Shown here piece by piece: positions 21,740 through 30,557 of a stretch of 64,000 bases of DNA. A program made the translations under genes and the position numbers. Location: contig NZ_CP011526.1 in NCBI RefSeq assembly GCF_001027105.1, positions 2,356,001 to 2,420,000 of the forward strand, read 5' to 3'. The notes below the pieces were generated by a model. The model was not told the DNA's origin, ran no database searches, and saw nothing but the letters and a program-made list of their open reading frames with translations. This DNA is from Staphylococcus aureus (lineage in GTDB: Bacteria > Bacillota > Bacilli > Staphylococcales > Staphylococcaceae). The first letter of the stretch is position 1; each line of letters begins with the position of its first letter.

Positions 21740-22363
21740 TTGAAAGAAGATAGGCGAATTAGAAAGACAAAGTCCTCCATTAAACAAGCGTTCACTAAAT
21801 TACTACAAGAAAAAGATTTAGAAAAGATTACCATTCGCGACATAACAACACGCGCTGATATCAATAGAGGGACATTTTACTTACATTACGAGGATAAATA
21901 TATGTTACTCGCAGATATGGAAGATGAGTATATTTCAGAACTAACGACATATACTCAATTTGATTTGTTACGCGGTTCTTCAATTGAAGACATTGCGAAT
22001 ACTTTTGTAAATAATATACTCAAAAATATTTTCCAACATATTCATGATAATTTAGAGTTTTATCATACTATTTTACAATTGGAACGCACGAGTCAATTAG
22101 AATTGAAAATCAACGAACATATTAAAAATAATATGCAACGTTACATTAGTATCAATCATTCTATCGGAGGCGTTCCAGAGATGTATTTTTACAGTTACGT
22201 TTCCGGAGCAACAATTTCAATTATTAAATACTGGGTAATGGACAAACAGCCCATTTCAGTTGATGAATTAGCTAAACATGTGCATAATATTATTTTTAAT
22301 GGTCCATTAAGAATAATGGCAGAAAACCGTTTGCATAAATCAAACCTTGATTCACTAACTTAA
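21740..22363 (+). CDS. TetR-family repressor, divergent from the YhgE-like gene
   Basis: This 207-residue protein has an N-terminal TetR helix-turn-helix at about residues 8-55 (KSSIKQAFTKLL, then INRGTFYLHYEDKYMLL). The C-terminal ligand-binding region is unlike well-known members. The start codon is TTG at 21740, with caaggagg 11 nt upstream. The 160-bp divergent intergenic region to the YhgE-like permease suggests local control of efflux. The short tail KSNLDSLT precedes a small gap to corA, which could be cotranscribed. Confidence 0.83.
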   Translation: MKEDRRIRKTKSSIKQAFTKLLQEKDLEKITIRDITTRADINRGTFYLHYEDKYMLLADMEDEYISELTTYTQFDLLRGSSIEDIANTFVNNILKNIFQHIHDNLEFYHTILQLERTSQLELKINEHIKNNMQRYISINHSIGGVPEMYFYSYVSGATISIIKYWVMDKQPISVDELAKHVHNIIFNGPLRIMAENRLHKSNLDSLT

Positions 22364-22408
22364 GTAATACTCGCTTTTCCTAAATCCTTTAGAAAGGAAC
22401 TATATATC

Positions 22409-23353
22409 ATGATTACTTCATTCAGACATTCTGAAGATATAGATAAACATATTATAAAAACACCATTAGATCATACAGCGTCATGGATTAATGTAGTAGA
22501 ACCAGACCGAGAAGAAATTGAAAATCTTATGGAACAATATAATATACCTGAAGACTTTATACGTGACCCTTTGGACTCAGAAGAAAGTTCCCGTATTGAA
22601 TATGACGAAGATACTGGTTACTCATTAATCATTATTGATTTACCTATCGTCAATTCAACTAATCGTAGCGTTCTATCTTTTGTAACGATTCCATTAGGCA
22701 TTATTATTGGCAACGGTATTATCGTAACAGTTTGTGACGCTGAAAATGAATTTTTAGAAAATTTACCTAAGCGTGATATTAATTTAAAATTTCACAGCAG
22801 ATTTGCATTAGAAATTTTAACTACTATTGCCGACCATTATAATCGTAACTTACGATTACTTAATAAAAGTAGAATTCGTATTGAGAAAGAACTAAAAAAT
22901 AACATTACTAACAAACAACTTTTCAAATTAATGGAAGTTGAAAAAAGTTTAGTATACTTTTTAGCTGCCTTAAAAGGTAACGATACAATTATTAAAAAGT
23001 TATTCCGTTTACCTGCAATTAAACGTTTTGAAGAAGATGAAGAATTACTAGAAGATTTAATCATTGAAAATAACCAAGCCATCGAAACAACAGAATTACA
23101 TCAACGTATCTTAGAAAGTATCACAACATCATACGCTTCCTTATTATCTAATGATATGAATACGATTATGAAGACATTAACACTTTTCACGGTACTATTA
23201 ACGTTACCAACACTCGTATTTAGTTTCTTCGGTATGAATGTGCCGTTGCCAATTGATGACCATAGTTATATATCTTGGATTATTGTGGTAGGTATTTCAT
23301 TAATTCTTGTCGTAATTGTTAGTATTTTCTTATGGCGTAAACAGAAATTATAA
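22409..23353 (+). CDS. corA: CorA-family magnesium/divalent cation channel
   Basis: The 314-residue protein has a cytoplasmic N-terminal domain, a long helical stalk (about 150-255), and two C-terminal membrane helices. The signature GMN occurs at the end of the first helix (FFGMNVPLP). This is the pentameric CorA channel architecture, moving Mg2+ or related ions into the cell. It has a ribosome binding site gaaaggaac and lies 45 bp after the TetR gene. A bidirectional terminator follows. S. aureus has other CorA-like genes, so the symbol is by family. Confidence 0.85.
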   Translation: MITSFRHSEDIDKHIIKTPLDHTASWINVVEPDREEIENLMEQYNIPEDFIRDPLDSEESSRIEYDEDTGYSLIIIDLPIVNSTNRSVLSFVTIPLGIIIGNGIIVTVCDAENEFLENLPKRDINLKFHSRFALEILTTIADHYNRNLRLLNKSRIRIEKELKNNITNKQLFKLMEVEKSLVYFLAALKGNDTIIKKLFRLPAIKRFEEDEELLEDLIIENNQAIETTELHQRILESITTSYASLLSNDMNTIMKTLTLFTVLLTLPTLVFSFFGMNVPLPIDDHSYISWIIVVGISLILVVIVSIFLWRKQKL

Positions 23354-23363
23354 CTAAATTAAA

Positions 23364-23432
23364 AGGTATGACAGCTTAAAGTTTCATCCTATTGCATTTG
23401 CAATGACTGATACTTTGATTACTGTCATACCT
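23364..23432. terminator. Bidirectional terminator between corA and scrA
   Basis: Arms aggtatgacag (23364-23374) and ctgtcatacct (23422-23432), with T-run exits in both directions and a 47-nt loop that holds a further small palindrome (ttgcatttgcaa). Confidence 0.8.
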
Positions 23433-23438
23433 CTTTTT

Positions 23439-24881
23439 TTATTCTACAACTTCTTTATTTGCTTTTCTTTTAGATAAAATTAAAGTAACTGTTATAGCAA
23501 TGATGAATGATATTGTCATACCAACAAAGTAGTGTAACCATCCTGCATGTACTGGATTGATTGAAATAAATCCTGGCAATCCAGCAGTTCCTAATGCGAT
23601 TGCTTTAACCTTGAAGAAAGCAATATATGCTGAACCAATACCTGATCCAACGATAGCGCCAATAAATGGATATCTTAGTTTTAAGTTAACACCAAACATA
23701 GCCGGTTCTGTAATACCAAGTAATGCTGAAATACCTGCGGCAGATGCCACACCTTTTAACTTCTTATTTTGTTTAATAATAAAGAACGCTGCAATTGCTG
23801 CACCACCTTGTGCAACATTAGACATTGTCGCAATCGGGAATATAAATGATCCACCCGTTTTAGTGGCATCTGCAATTAATGTCGTTTCTACAGCTATAAA
23901 GCTATGATGCATACCTGTAATAACAATCGGAGCATACAATAATCCGAATATTAATCCACCAATTGCACCACCAAATTCATAAAGCCATGTTAAACCATCT
24001 GATAACCAGTAACCTAATTGTCGAGTGATTGGACCTACAAATGAAAATGTTAGAAATGCTGTTATAAAAATAGATAACAATGGTGTTAACAAATTATCTA
24101 ACACCGTTGGAATAACTTTGCGTAACCCTTTTTCAATTGAGGCTAAGATATAAGCTGCTACAAGCATAGGTAACACTTGTCCTTGATAACCTACTTGATT
24201 AATATGCAAACCAAAAACATCCCAATATGGAATAGCCTTACCTGCTTCAACTGCTTTTGGGAAATCGTATGCGCTCATTAGCGATGGATGAACTAGTATC
24301 ATACCTAATGCAGCACCTAAAAATGGATTGCCACCAAAGCGTTTTGCTGCACTAAATCCAATTAAAATTGGTAATAATGTAAATGGTGCATTCGCAAAAA
24401 CATTTATCATTTCAGCTAATCCAGCAAATTGACTATATACATCTATCAATGATTTACCTGAAAAGAATAAATCTTTCGCAGTCAAAATGTTATTTAACCC
24501 CATTAATAAACCACCAGCAACGATGGCTGGTATAATCGGAACAAAGATATCTGAAAGCATTTTTACAAATCGCTGTAACGGATTCATATTTTTAGCAGAT
24601 TGTGCTTTGACTTCCGAAGTGGTTGATGCTTCTTTTCCAGTTAATTTTTCCAGTTCACTAAATACTTTATTGACTGTACCAGACCCAATAATAATTTGGT
24701 ATTGTCCCCCAGTAGAAAACGTCCCTTTAACTACATCCATATTGTTTAGCGCCTCTTCATTTACTAAACTTTCATCATTTAAAACTAATCGTAGTCTCGT
24801 TGCACAATGCGCCATTGCATCTAAATTCTCTTCTCCGCCTATCGCGTTCAAAATTTCTTCTGCGGATTGCTTATAATTCAT
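23439..24881 (-). CDS. scrA: Sucrose-specific PTS enzyme IIBC
   Basis: A 480-residue phosphotransferase transporter. The IIB domain at the N-terminus has phospho-acceptor Cys26 in MAHCATRLRL, then the glucose/sucrose-type IIC domain with about ten helices from residue 105. The GITEPAMFGVNLKLRYP motif of the family is present. No IIA domain is attached, so it borrows a IIA, as sucrose systems do. The two LacI-type operators upstream match a ScrR-controlled gene, as known for staphylococcal scrA. The hydrolase and repressor genes are not adjacent. Sucrose specificity is inferred from family and operators. Confidence 0.85.
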   Translation of the reverse strand: MNYKQSAEEILNAIGGEENLDAMAHCATRLRLVLNDESLVNEEALNNMDVVKGTFSTGGQYQIIIGSGTVNKVFSELEKLTGKEASTTSEVKAQSAKNMNPLQRFVKMLSDIFVPIIPAIVAGGLLMGLNNILTAKDLFFSGKSLIDVYSQFAGLAEMINVFANAPFTLLPILIGFSAAKRFGGNPFLGAALGMILVHPSLMSAYDFPKAVEAGKAIPYWDVFGLHINQVGYQGQVLPMLVAAYILASIEKGLRKVIPTVLDNLLTPLLSIFITAFLTFSFVGPITRQLGYWLSDGLTWLYEFGGAIGGLIFGLLYAPIVITGMHHSFIAVETTLIADATKTGGSFIFPIATMSNVAQGGAAIAAFFIIKQNKKLKGVASAAGISALLGITEPAMFGVNLKLRYPFIGAIVGSGIGSAYIAFFKVKAIALGTAGLPGFISINPVHAGWLHYFVGMTISFIIAITVTLILSKRKANKEVVE

Positions 24882-24899
24882 ATATTTAGCCTCCTAATT

Positions 24900-24945
24900 A
24901 GAACCGGTTCCATTTATTCCACTTTATTGTAACCGGTTCCAAAAA
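24900..24945. promoter_or_regulatory. Twin ScrR-type operators upstream of scrA
   Basis: Two near-palindromes lie 24 bp apart, centre to centre about 30 bp: gaaccggttcc at 24901-24911 and aaccggttcc within gtaaccggttcca at 24929-24941. Both have the LacI/GalR-family core with central CG. They are about 20 and 50 bp upstream of scrA. The second also approaches a cre (one mismatch). Confidence 0.8.
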
Positions 24946-25063
24946 TATTTGCAACACTCTATTATCATTTTATATAAACACCTACACCATTTTTGATAGC
25001 GCATTCATTTTTATTGCTATACTACATGCATGTATATTAACATTAATTATCGGAGGTAATTTT

Positions 25064-25447
25064 ATGAAAGAACGTGGCTATATCGAACAGCTTTGGCGTG
25101 AGGAAAAATATCATGTATTGTTACACAGTCAACAGTCTTACCAAATGATAAGGAATGCTTTAAAAACGGATTTATCACTTCATCAAGTTCAACAAATGAT
25201 TGATGTTGCTTTGTTAATTGAACCGAGTATAGGAAGTGTATGTAATGCTTTTGATCATATGTGGGGATATTTAAAAAAATGTGCGAATGAAGAAGAAAGA
25301 CAACAATCAAAACTACTTAAAGCTGATTTTATTAATGGTAAAATCGACACCCAAACTTTATTAGATTTTTTAGCAGAACTTGCTAATAAATATGATGTTC
25401 AATATTTACTACAAAGTCGTGTTTTAAACACAAAAAGAAAGAGATAG
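25064..25447 (+). CDS. DUF1722 (YbgA-like) protein
   Basis: A 127-residue soluble protein resembling E. coli YbgA. The LWREEKYHVLLHSQQSYQMIR segment corresponds to YbgA WxxEHKYLLMAHSQ. The later features HMWGYLKK, ERQQSKLLKADFINGK and QYLLQSRVL also correspond. DUF1722 is often fused to DUF523 and sometimes linked to photolyase genes; its function is unknown. The ATG at 25064 has atcggaggt upstream. Its 3' end lies inside the terminator hairpin of the opposing long RNA, so the two transcripts overlap tail to tail. Confidence 0.75.
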   Translation: MKERGYIEQLWREEKYHVLLHSQQSYQMIRNALKTDLSLHQVQQMIDVALLIEPSIGSVCNAFDHMWGYLKKCANEEERQQSKLLKADFINGKIDTQTLLDFLAELANKYDVQYLLQSRVLNTKRKR

Positions 25448-25535
25448 ATTGAAACTTTAGTTGTAACGGACAAATAGTAGTCATTGGAGTTCAGCAATTC
25501 ATACTTTGTACTAAAGTTTACTATAATCTATCTCT
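25440..25535 (-). terminator. Long hairpin ending the presumed SSR42 RNA and the DUF1722 transcript
   Basis: Arms agagatagatt-gaaactttagt (25440-25461) and actaaagttt-actat-aatctatctct (25510-25535) pair except for a small asymmetry. The minus-strand exit is tctctttctttttgtg, typical of a terminator. The stem begins inside the last codons of the DUF1722 gene. Confidence 0.75.
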
Positions 25536-25723
25536 CAAGGTTTAAATGTACATATCTATATTAAAATGCGTTTCATGATGTTAGAAGATACCATACACAT
25601 TTAATTAGTTACAGCATAAATCAATTTATACCCTTAATTATTACATTGTTTATATTTTAAATTCGGGGGAGTAATTTTAAGTAATATCTTGTTGCTGCTA
25701 ATTCTATTGTTAATAAATTGATA

Positions 25724-26302
25724 TTAGATGTAGAAATTGAGTGTGAAAGTTAATAATAGATGATTTAGCTAGTAACATAATTAATTCATATATAGTCAAA
25801 AAGTTCTGTTAGATACTGTTCTTGATGAATATTCTTTGATGTTAGGTGTTAGCTATTCTAGATGAGTTTCTTAGATGTGGATGCCTGTCTTGATGAAGTT
25901 ATCTATGATGTTAATATAATACTTGATGTTGATTCTTAGATGTTAGTGCGATTTCAAGATGCTGATTCTTTGTTGTTGCACTATCTTGGTGACGTTTCTA
26001 GTTGTTTATAGTTATCGCATCTCTTGATGTAAAATCTAAGATGTTTATGCATTTCTAGATGTTAATTCTTCGCTGCTTAAGAATTATCTTGATGGTAAAT
26101 CTAGTTGTGCCATGCATTTTCTCATGATGAATCTAAGGTGTTAATTCATTGATGTGTGCTGTTTCTTGTTGCTTCATTATCTTGATGGTGAATTTCGTTG
26201 TCTAATGCACTTTTTCAAATGATTATTCTAATTGTTACGGCAATAACTAGATGGATTTTCTTAGATGTTCACTTTTCTAGATGTTTATACTTATCTTGAT
26301 GT
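25724..26302 (-). repeat. Degenerate short-motif array inside the long RNA
   Basis: About 30 variants of a 6-8 bp motif (plus strand TTGATG, TAGATG, AAGATG, TTGTTG, TAGTTG, often followed by TT) recur every 13-19 bp. Clear examples start at 25822, 25836, 25859, 25872, 25890, 25923, 25937, 25956, 26024, 26038, 26056, 26089, 26149, 26182, 26248, 26262, 26278 and 26297. In the minus-strand RNA these read CAUCAA, CAUCUA or AACAUCUA. Spacing often alternates near 14 and 17, suggesting a two-motif unit of about 31 bp, heavily diverged. Confidence 0.75.
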
Positions 26303-26934
26303 TTTCTAAACAGAACTTTTAAACGCTTTATTTTTTAGTAGATTGTTTAAAATTTCTTAGTTGATGGTTATTGTTGTTGATTTGAATAATTTGTAGCGAA
26401 TATTTTGTAACAGGGCTACTAAGAATTTTTATAACAAGAAGTGATTTCAATCGTACTAATTTTCAGCGTTTGATGACAAAAGTGTATGTCCAAACTTAAA
26501 TAATGGCGATAAAATTTAAGTCATGGGTACATTTAATGTTTTTTGATTCAAACTTCCATTTTGGTCAATTTGCTTTTTTTATAACATAGTTGAATATCAA
26601 TAAAAGATTAGCAAGTTAGTTCAAAATGGCTATGTATTGTTTTTTGAAATACATAGGTTTGAAATCTATATTAATTATGCACCAAATAATTTAATTAGAC
26701 TCTATCGAAAATTTCCAAATTTTGCTTACTATCTTTCTAATTTTACTTTTATATTGTGCGCAATGCATAAAAACAAGCGTTTTCCTAGGAGTTTTCATTA
26801 ATTTCTTTTATTTTTCACTATTACCTTTTCAAAAATATTCAACTATAATAGGTATACTATCCATGATTTTAAAAATTTCCATGTTTTACATTTAAATGAT
26901 AGATTTCAATATATATTAGGCAGGAGAGAGAAAT

Positions 26935-29040
26935 ATGACATGCCAACTTAAAATACATCATACATTATCGACAATACCAAGTCGTAATATTAATAATATT
27001 ATGGTGCTATTTTCACTTACAAGTAAACTCAATATTACGATTAATGGTGAAACCAAAGACGTAAGTAATTATATTATCTTAATTAACCATGGTGATATTT
27101 ATAATATTAACCACGGCGAAAATATAATCGAATTAATGATACCCGTTTTTTATTTTTATCAACAAGATGATGATTTCTTTAATGGTTATTTAGATCGTCA
27201 TTTATTACAATCAAGTAATTATATTAAGTCATTAATTGCCGATTTAATCAGTACACCAACAAGTTCTTCTTTAATGGGGAAAAATATAGGTCAAAGTATT
27301 ATAGACACTTTACTTAAAGAAGCTTTTATAAGAATAGATCATGAATATTTACCAAATATTGCTTTAAGCAATCCGGTGTTCATAGACTGTGTAAACTATA
27401 TTCATGACAATATTGATGCGCACTTGTCTTTAAAAGATATAGCGATGCATTGCAACATCTCTGAATCATATTGTTCTAATCTTTTTGTTCGATATTTGAG
27501 TATGAATTTTAAAGATTATTTTACAAGTATTAAACTTGTTAACGCCATCAATTTATTACTTTCTACAAAACATTCTATTACAACTGTTTCTGAATTGGCC
27601 GGTTTTAACAGTCATACAAATTTTGCAAATCAATTTAAGAATTACTTGCATTTTAGTCCTAAACAGTTCCGTTCACTCGTTTCCAAGATTACTGAACCAC
27701 CACAAATACACTTCCAACAAGATAACGTATCACAATTCACTGAGTTAATTTCAACAATTGATTTAACAGCTCAACTGGCTACAAATACAACAGATATTCA
27801 TATAGATGATTTTAATCCGAAAGATCGAAGTCAGCGTGCCAAAGTATTTGTTCGATTTAGTAATTTCAATGAACTATTTCAATTTATTTTCAATGAATAT
27901 TACGATATTAACTTTGAGCACTTACCAAAACCTGTCGTTTTCATTGACGATATTCACGATATTGAGATTAGCCAAACGAATTACAACCTGTTAAATAGAT
28001 GTTTTGAAAAGCTTTTCGAAAAAAATATAGGTTTAGCAATCGCTATTAAATCAACACAACAATTCGAAACGATGAAGCAATTAATACTAACATTTTTACA
28101 AGGCAATCAAGACTATAAGACAAGCAAGAAATTAGTTAAATTTATGCTCGTATTTTGCTCTAATTCTATGACAGCAGAAGAAATTCATTTATGTCATCTT
28201 AAAATTAAAAACAAAAATAAAGAAATTAAATATAGTGTGACAGTCGATGGCTTTTTAGAAACTTATTCAACCGTGGAACAAGTTTATGATGTCATGCAGC
28301 GTCTTAAATTCCATTATTACTTTATTGATATTGAAAATTCAAAAACTGCAACACATCTTATCACTAAAAACCAACACTATCATCAAACTGACACTCATTT
28401 TGAACAGTATAAGAAATTTATTTTAGATTCAGGTATATCATCAACACAATTTGTATATAATAACCTGTCTGTAAGCGGATTTAAATATACTAATGATGGT
28501 AAGAATCCAATTCAATTATCTGACATAGTGTATCACTTAATCGCATTATTACGATATGGCGGTGGCATTAGCTATCAATTATTAGATGACCATTCAAATT
28601 ATATTTCCTTGTACAACAAATATGGTAGCCCCCTACCATTAATGCATTTATATAAAATGTTTAGACCTTTTGTTAATGAAGATATTGAAATTACAAATAA
28701 TTATGTATTGAGTCGTAAAGATAATAACTACCATTTCTTATTATTCAATAAAATTAATGATCGATATATGTCAGACGTAAAACAAGATTTCATTTTCCAT
28801 AATGAATTACCTCAAGACTCTTTGATGATTATTAAAACATTGAATCATGAACATGGTTCAATTCAACATTTGCTTCCAATAAGCGATCAACTTGTTTATA
28901 TAGAAAAAGAAATTTTAGATGAATTAGACAAAACGAATTACCCTAAAACGGAGCTTGCAGTTCAAGAAGAAACTGGTCGTACATTTGAACTCAAGTTAAA
29001 TCACGACGAGGTTAAATATATTTGCTTTAAACCAAGCTAA
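26935..29040 (+). CDS. rsp: Rsp, AraC-family virulence regulator
   Basis: A large AraC-type protein of 701 residues. An N-terminal region of about 150 residues is followed by two helix-turn-helix units at about 150-255 (DIAMHCNISESYCSNLF and VSELAGFNSHTNFANQFKNYLHFSPKQFR). About 440 further residues resemble the glycosidase-like domain found in some AraC/XylS proteins, ending in an all-beta part. Size and context match Rsp (repressor of surface proteins), which controls SSR42, agr-linked cytotoxicity and surface proteins. The ATG at 26935 has aggagagag upstream. The sugar-like ligand implied by the C-terminal domain is not known. Confidence 0.93.
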   Translation: MTCQLKIHHTLSTIPSRNINNIMVLFSLTSKLNITINGETKDVSNYIILINHGDIYNINHGENIIELMIPVFYFYQQDDDFFNGYLDRHLLQSSNYIKSLIADLISTPTSSSLMGKNIGQSIIDTLLKEAFIRIDHEYLPNIALSNPVFIDCVNYIHDNIDAHLSLKDIAMHCNISESYCSNLFVRYLSMNFKDYFTSIKLVNAINLLLSTKHSITTVSELAGFNSHTNFANQFKNYLHFSPKQFRSLVSKITEPPQIHFQQDNVSQFTELISTIDLTAQLATNTTDIHIDDFNPKDRSQRAKVFVRFSNFNELFQFIFNEYYDINFEHLPKPVVFIDDIHDIEISQTNYNLLNRCFEKLFEKNIGLAIAIKSTQQFETMKQLILTFLQGNQDYKTSKKLVKFMLVFCSNSMTAEEIHLCHLKIKNKNKEIKYSVTVDGFLETYSTVEQVYDVMQRLKFHYYFIDIENSKTATHLITKNQHYHQTDTHFEQYKKFILDSGISSTQFVYNNLSVSGFKYTNDGKNPIQLSDIVYHLIALLRYGGGISYQLLDDHSNYISLYNKYGSPLPLMHLYKMFRPFVNEDIEITNNYVLSRKDNNYHFLLFNKINDRYMSDVKQDFIFHNELPQDSLMIIKTLNHEHGSIQHLLPISDQLVYIEKEILDELDKTNYPKTELAVQEETGRTFELKLNHDEVKYICFKPS

Positions 29041-29110
29041 ATACTAACAGTCCTCTTGTGTTTAGTTTCTTACGTTAAAGGCTATTTATATCATAAGGAG
29101 ATGATTTGTA

Positions 29111-29533
29111 ATGAGTAACTCACAAGCAATTCAAGCAATTGAAAACGTGTTAGTAACGTCAAAAGTTGGTGTATTATCAACTGCATATAATAATAAACCT
29201 AATAGTAGATATATGGTCTTTTATAATGATGGTCTTACTTTATATACTAAAACGAATATCCATTCTGCTAAGGTCAAAGAAATTAAAGATAATCCAGCAG
29301 CATATGTTTTGTTAGGCTATAACGACACAACTAATCGTAGTTTCGTTGAGATGGAAGCGACAATCGAAATCGTTACAGAACAAGAAGTGATTGATTGGCT
29401 ATGGGAAACACAAGACAAAAGCTTTTTCAGTTCAAAAGAAGACCCAGAGTTATGTGTTTTAAGAGTAGTTCCGCAATCCATTAAGCTAATGAATGATAAA
29501 TCATTAGATACACCTATCAAAATCGATTTATAA
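29111..29533 (+). CDS. Pyridoxamine-5'-phosphate-oxidase-like flavin protein (general stress protein 26 type)
   Basis: A 140-residue split-barrel protein of the PPOX-like class. VGVLSTAYNNKPNSRYMVFYNDGLTLYTKTNIHSAKVKEIKDNP covers the typical FMN-binding first half. RVVPQSIKLMND at the end is typical of the general-stress-protein-26 group. A good ribosome binding site (ataaggagatg) precedes the ATG. It lies 70 bp after rsp on the same strand, so read-through from rsp is possible. It is probably a flavin- or heme-binding oxidoreductase; the substrate is unknown. Confidence 0.8.
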   Translation: MSNSQAIQAIENVLVTSKVGVLSTAYNNKPNSRYMVFYNDGLTLYTKTNIHSAKVKEIKDNPAAYVLLGYNDTTNRSFVEMEATIEIVTEQEVIDWLWETQDKSFFSSKEDPELCVLRVVPQSIKLMNDKSLDTPIKIDL

Positions 29534-29659
29534 CACAAAGTGTATATAGGAAATAACTTTTATGAATTCTAGATATAACAATGTTAAATACTTAAAATAA
29601 CTCGCTATAATTAAAGTGTTTAATATGTTTACAATTCAATTTGCAATGTATTGTTTTTT

Positions 29660-29704
29660 AGACACACTTTATTCACATTTAACGTGATTAGGGTGTGTCT
29701 TTTT
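29660..29704 (+). terminator. Terminator after the PPOX-like gene
   Basis: Arms agacacac (29660-29667) and gtgtgtct (29693-29700) followed by tttttaaatt on the plus strand. Confidence 0.8.
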
Positions 29705-29797
29705 AAATTAATTTTATGTAATATAAATACTGCATTTGCAAACTGTTGCACTTTTAGGTATAACAGAATTAACTACATTTAAGGAGATTGATGAACC

Positions 29798-30154
29798 ATG
29801 AAAAAGAAAAAAGGTTTTGGTCTTGGTATTAGTTTAATCGCCATCATGTTAATTGTATGTATTGTATTAGTAATCATGATGATGACTGGCGGAAAGAAAG
29901 ATACATACTATGGAATTATGAAAGATAATACTACTATTGAAAAAATGATTAGTGAAAAAGATGAAAGTATTGAAAAAAATGTTAAATTACCTTCAGATTC
30001 AGATGTTAAAGTTAAAAAAGGTGATTTTGTAATTGTTTATAAATTAGCAGATTCAGATAAAATTGTTAAAGTTAAAAAAGTTGACCATGACGATGTACCA
30101 CATGGTTTAATGATGAAAATTCATGACATGGGCAAAATGCACATGAAACACTAA
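29798..30154 (+). CDS. Small membrane-anchored secreted protein (DUF4889-like)
   Basis: This 118-residue protein has a basic start (MKKKKG), one hydrophobic helix at about 9-29, and an exposed Lys/Asp-rich domain with repeated VKVKK motifs. It ends in a Met/His-rich tail (HGLMMKIHDMGKMHMKH). The tail could bind metal, which is only a guess. It matches a staphylococcal family annotated DUF4889 (from memory). The ribosome binding site is taaggagattg. A plus-strand hairpin at about 30201-30252 could terminate it. Confidence 0.7.
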   Translation: MKKKKGFGLGISLIAIMLIVCIVLVIMMMTGGKKDTYYGIMKDNTTIEKMISEKDESIEKNVKLPSDSDVKVKKGDFVIVYKLADSDKIVKVKKVDHDDVPHGLMMKIHDMGKMHMKH

Positions 30155-30200
30155 TTGTAATTTAAATTACAAATTTTAGTTGCCATCAAGGTATATACGA

Positions 30201-30252
30201 GTAAAAGCAGCGGTAAGTTGATTTCCAATTTGGAATCATTTTACTGCTGCTT
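30201..30252 (+). terminator. Imperfect hairpin related to the 3.7-kb repeat
   Basis: aaaagcagcggtaa...ttttactgctgctttttat forms a terminator-like stem. It shares its arm sequence (gcagtaa / ttactgc) and its downstream neighbour (aatactttcatattgaatagct) with the element at 3711-3800. Confidence 0.65.
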
Positions 30253-30294
30253 TTTATATTTGAAATACTTTCATATTGAATAGCTCCACTTGCC

Positions 30295-30523
30295 GTTCGC
30301 CTGCGCTTTGCGCATGCATAAAAGCCCCTAACAACCTGAGGTCACTGCGCTCCGGTTCGCCTGCGCTTTAGCGCATGCATAAAAGCCCCTAACAACCTGA
30401 GGTCACTACGCTTCGGTTCGCCTGCGCTTTAGCGCATGCATAAAAGTCCCTAACAACCTGAGGTCACTACGCTTCCGTTCGCCTGCGCTTTAGCGCATGC
30501 ATAAAAGCCCCTAACAACCAAAG
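30295..30523. repeat. Three and a half 60-61 bp direct tandem repeats
   Basis: Unit starts (gttcgcctgcgcttt) lie at 30295, 30355, 30416 and 30477; the first unit is 60 bp and the next two 61 bp. They differ at a few positions (for example ctttgcgc versus ctttagcgc, aagcccc versus aagtccc). The last unit is cut short at aaagcccctaacaacc, which is the left arm of the gltT terminator. The units are more GC-rich than the surroundings, and each holds a gcgc-tttа-type small palindrome and gcgcatgc. Confidence 0.9.
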
Positions 30524-30538
30524 GTTGTAAGGGGCTTT
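30504..30538 (-). terminator. gltT terminator
   Basis: Arms aaagcccctaacaacc (30504-30519) and ggttgtaaggggcttt (30523-30538), one mismatch, 3-nt loop. Read on the minus strand it follows the gltT stop codon by 19 bp. Confidence 0.85.
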
Positions 30539-30557
30539 AAATGTCAGATAGTATTTT

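Larger units (their letters stand above)
25440..26670 (-). ncRNA. ssr42: SSR42-type long regulatory RNA, divergent from rsp
   Basis: This 1.5-kb interval upstream of rsp holds no ORF of 60 codons on either strand. In S. aureus the long RNA SSR42, reported at roughly 0.9-1.2 kb, is transcribed from next to rsp, depends on Rsp, and affects alpha-toxin expression and virulence (established knowledge). The minus-strand hairpin and T-run at 25440-25535 supply a 3' end. The 5' end given here is only an estimate from the published length; I could not identify a convincing promoter. A repeat array fills its middle. Confidence 0.65.

Noticed and set aside
25724..26302. Possible CRISPR or coding repeat protein
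   Set aside because: Motif spacing is irregular, the motifs are too short and diverged, and stops occur in all frames.
30295..30523. Possible CRISPR array
   Set aside because: The 61-bp units follow one another directly with no unique spacers, and no cas genes are near. It is a simple tandem repeat.
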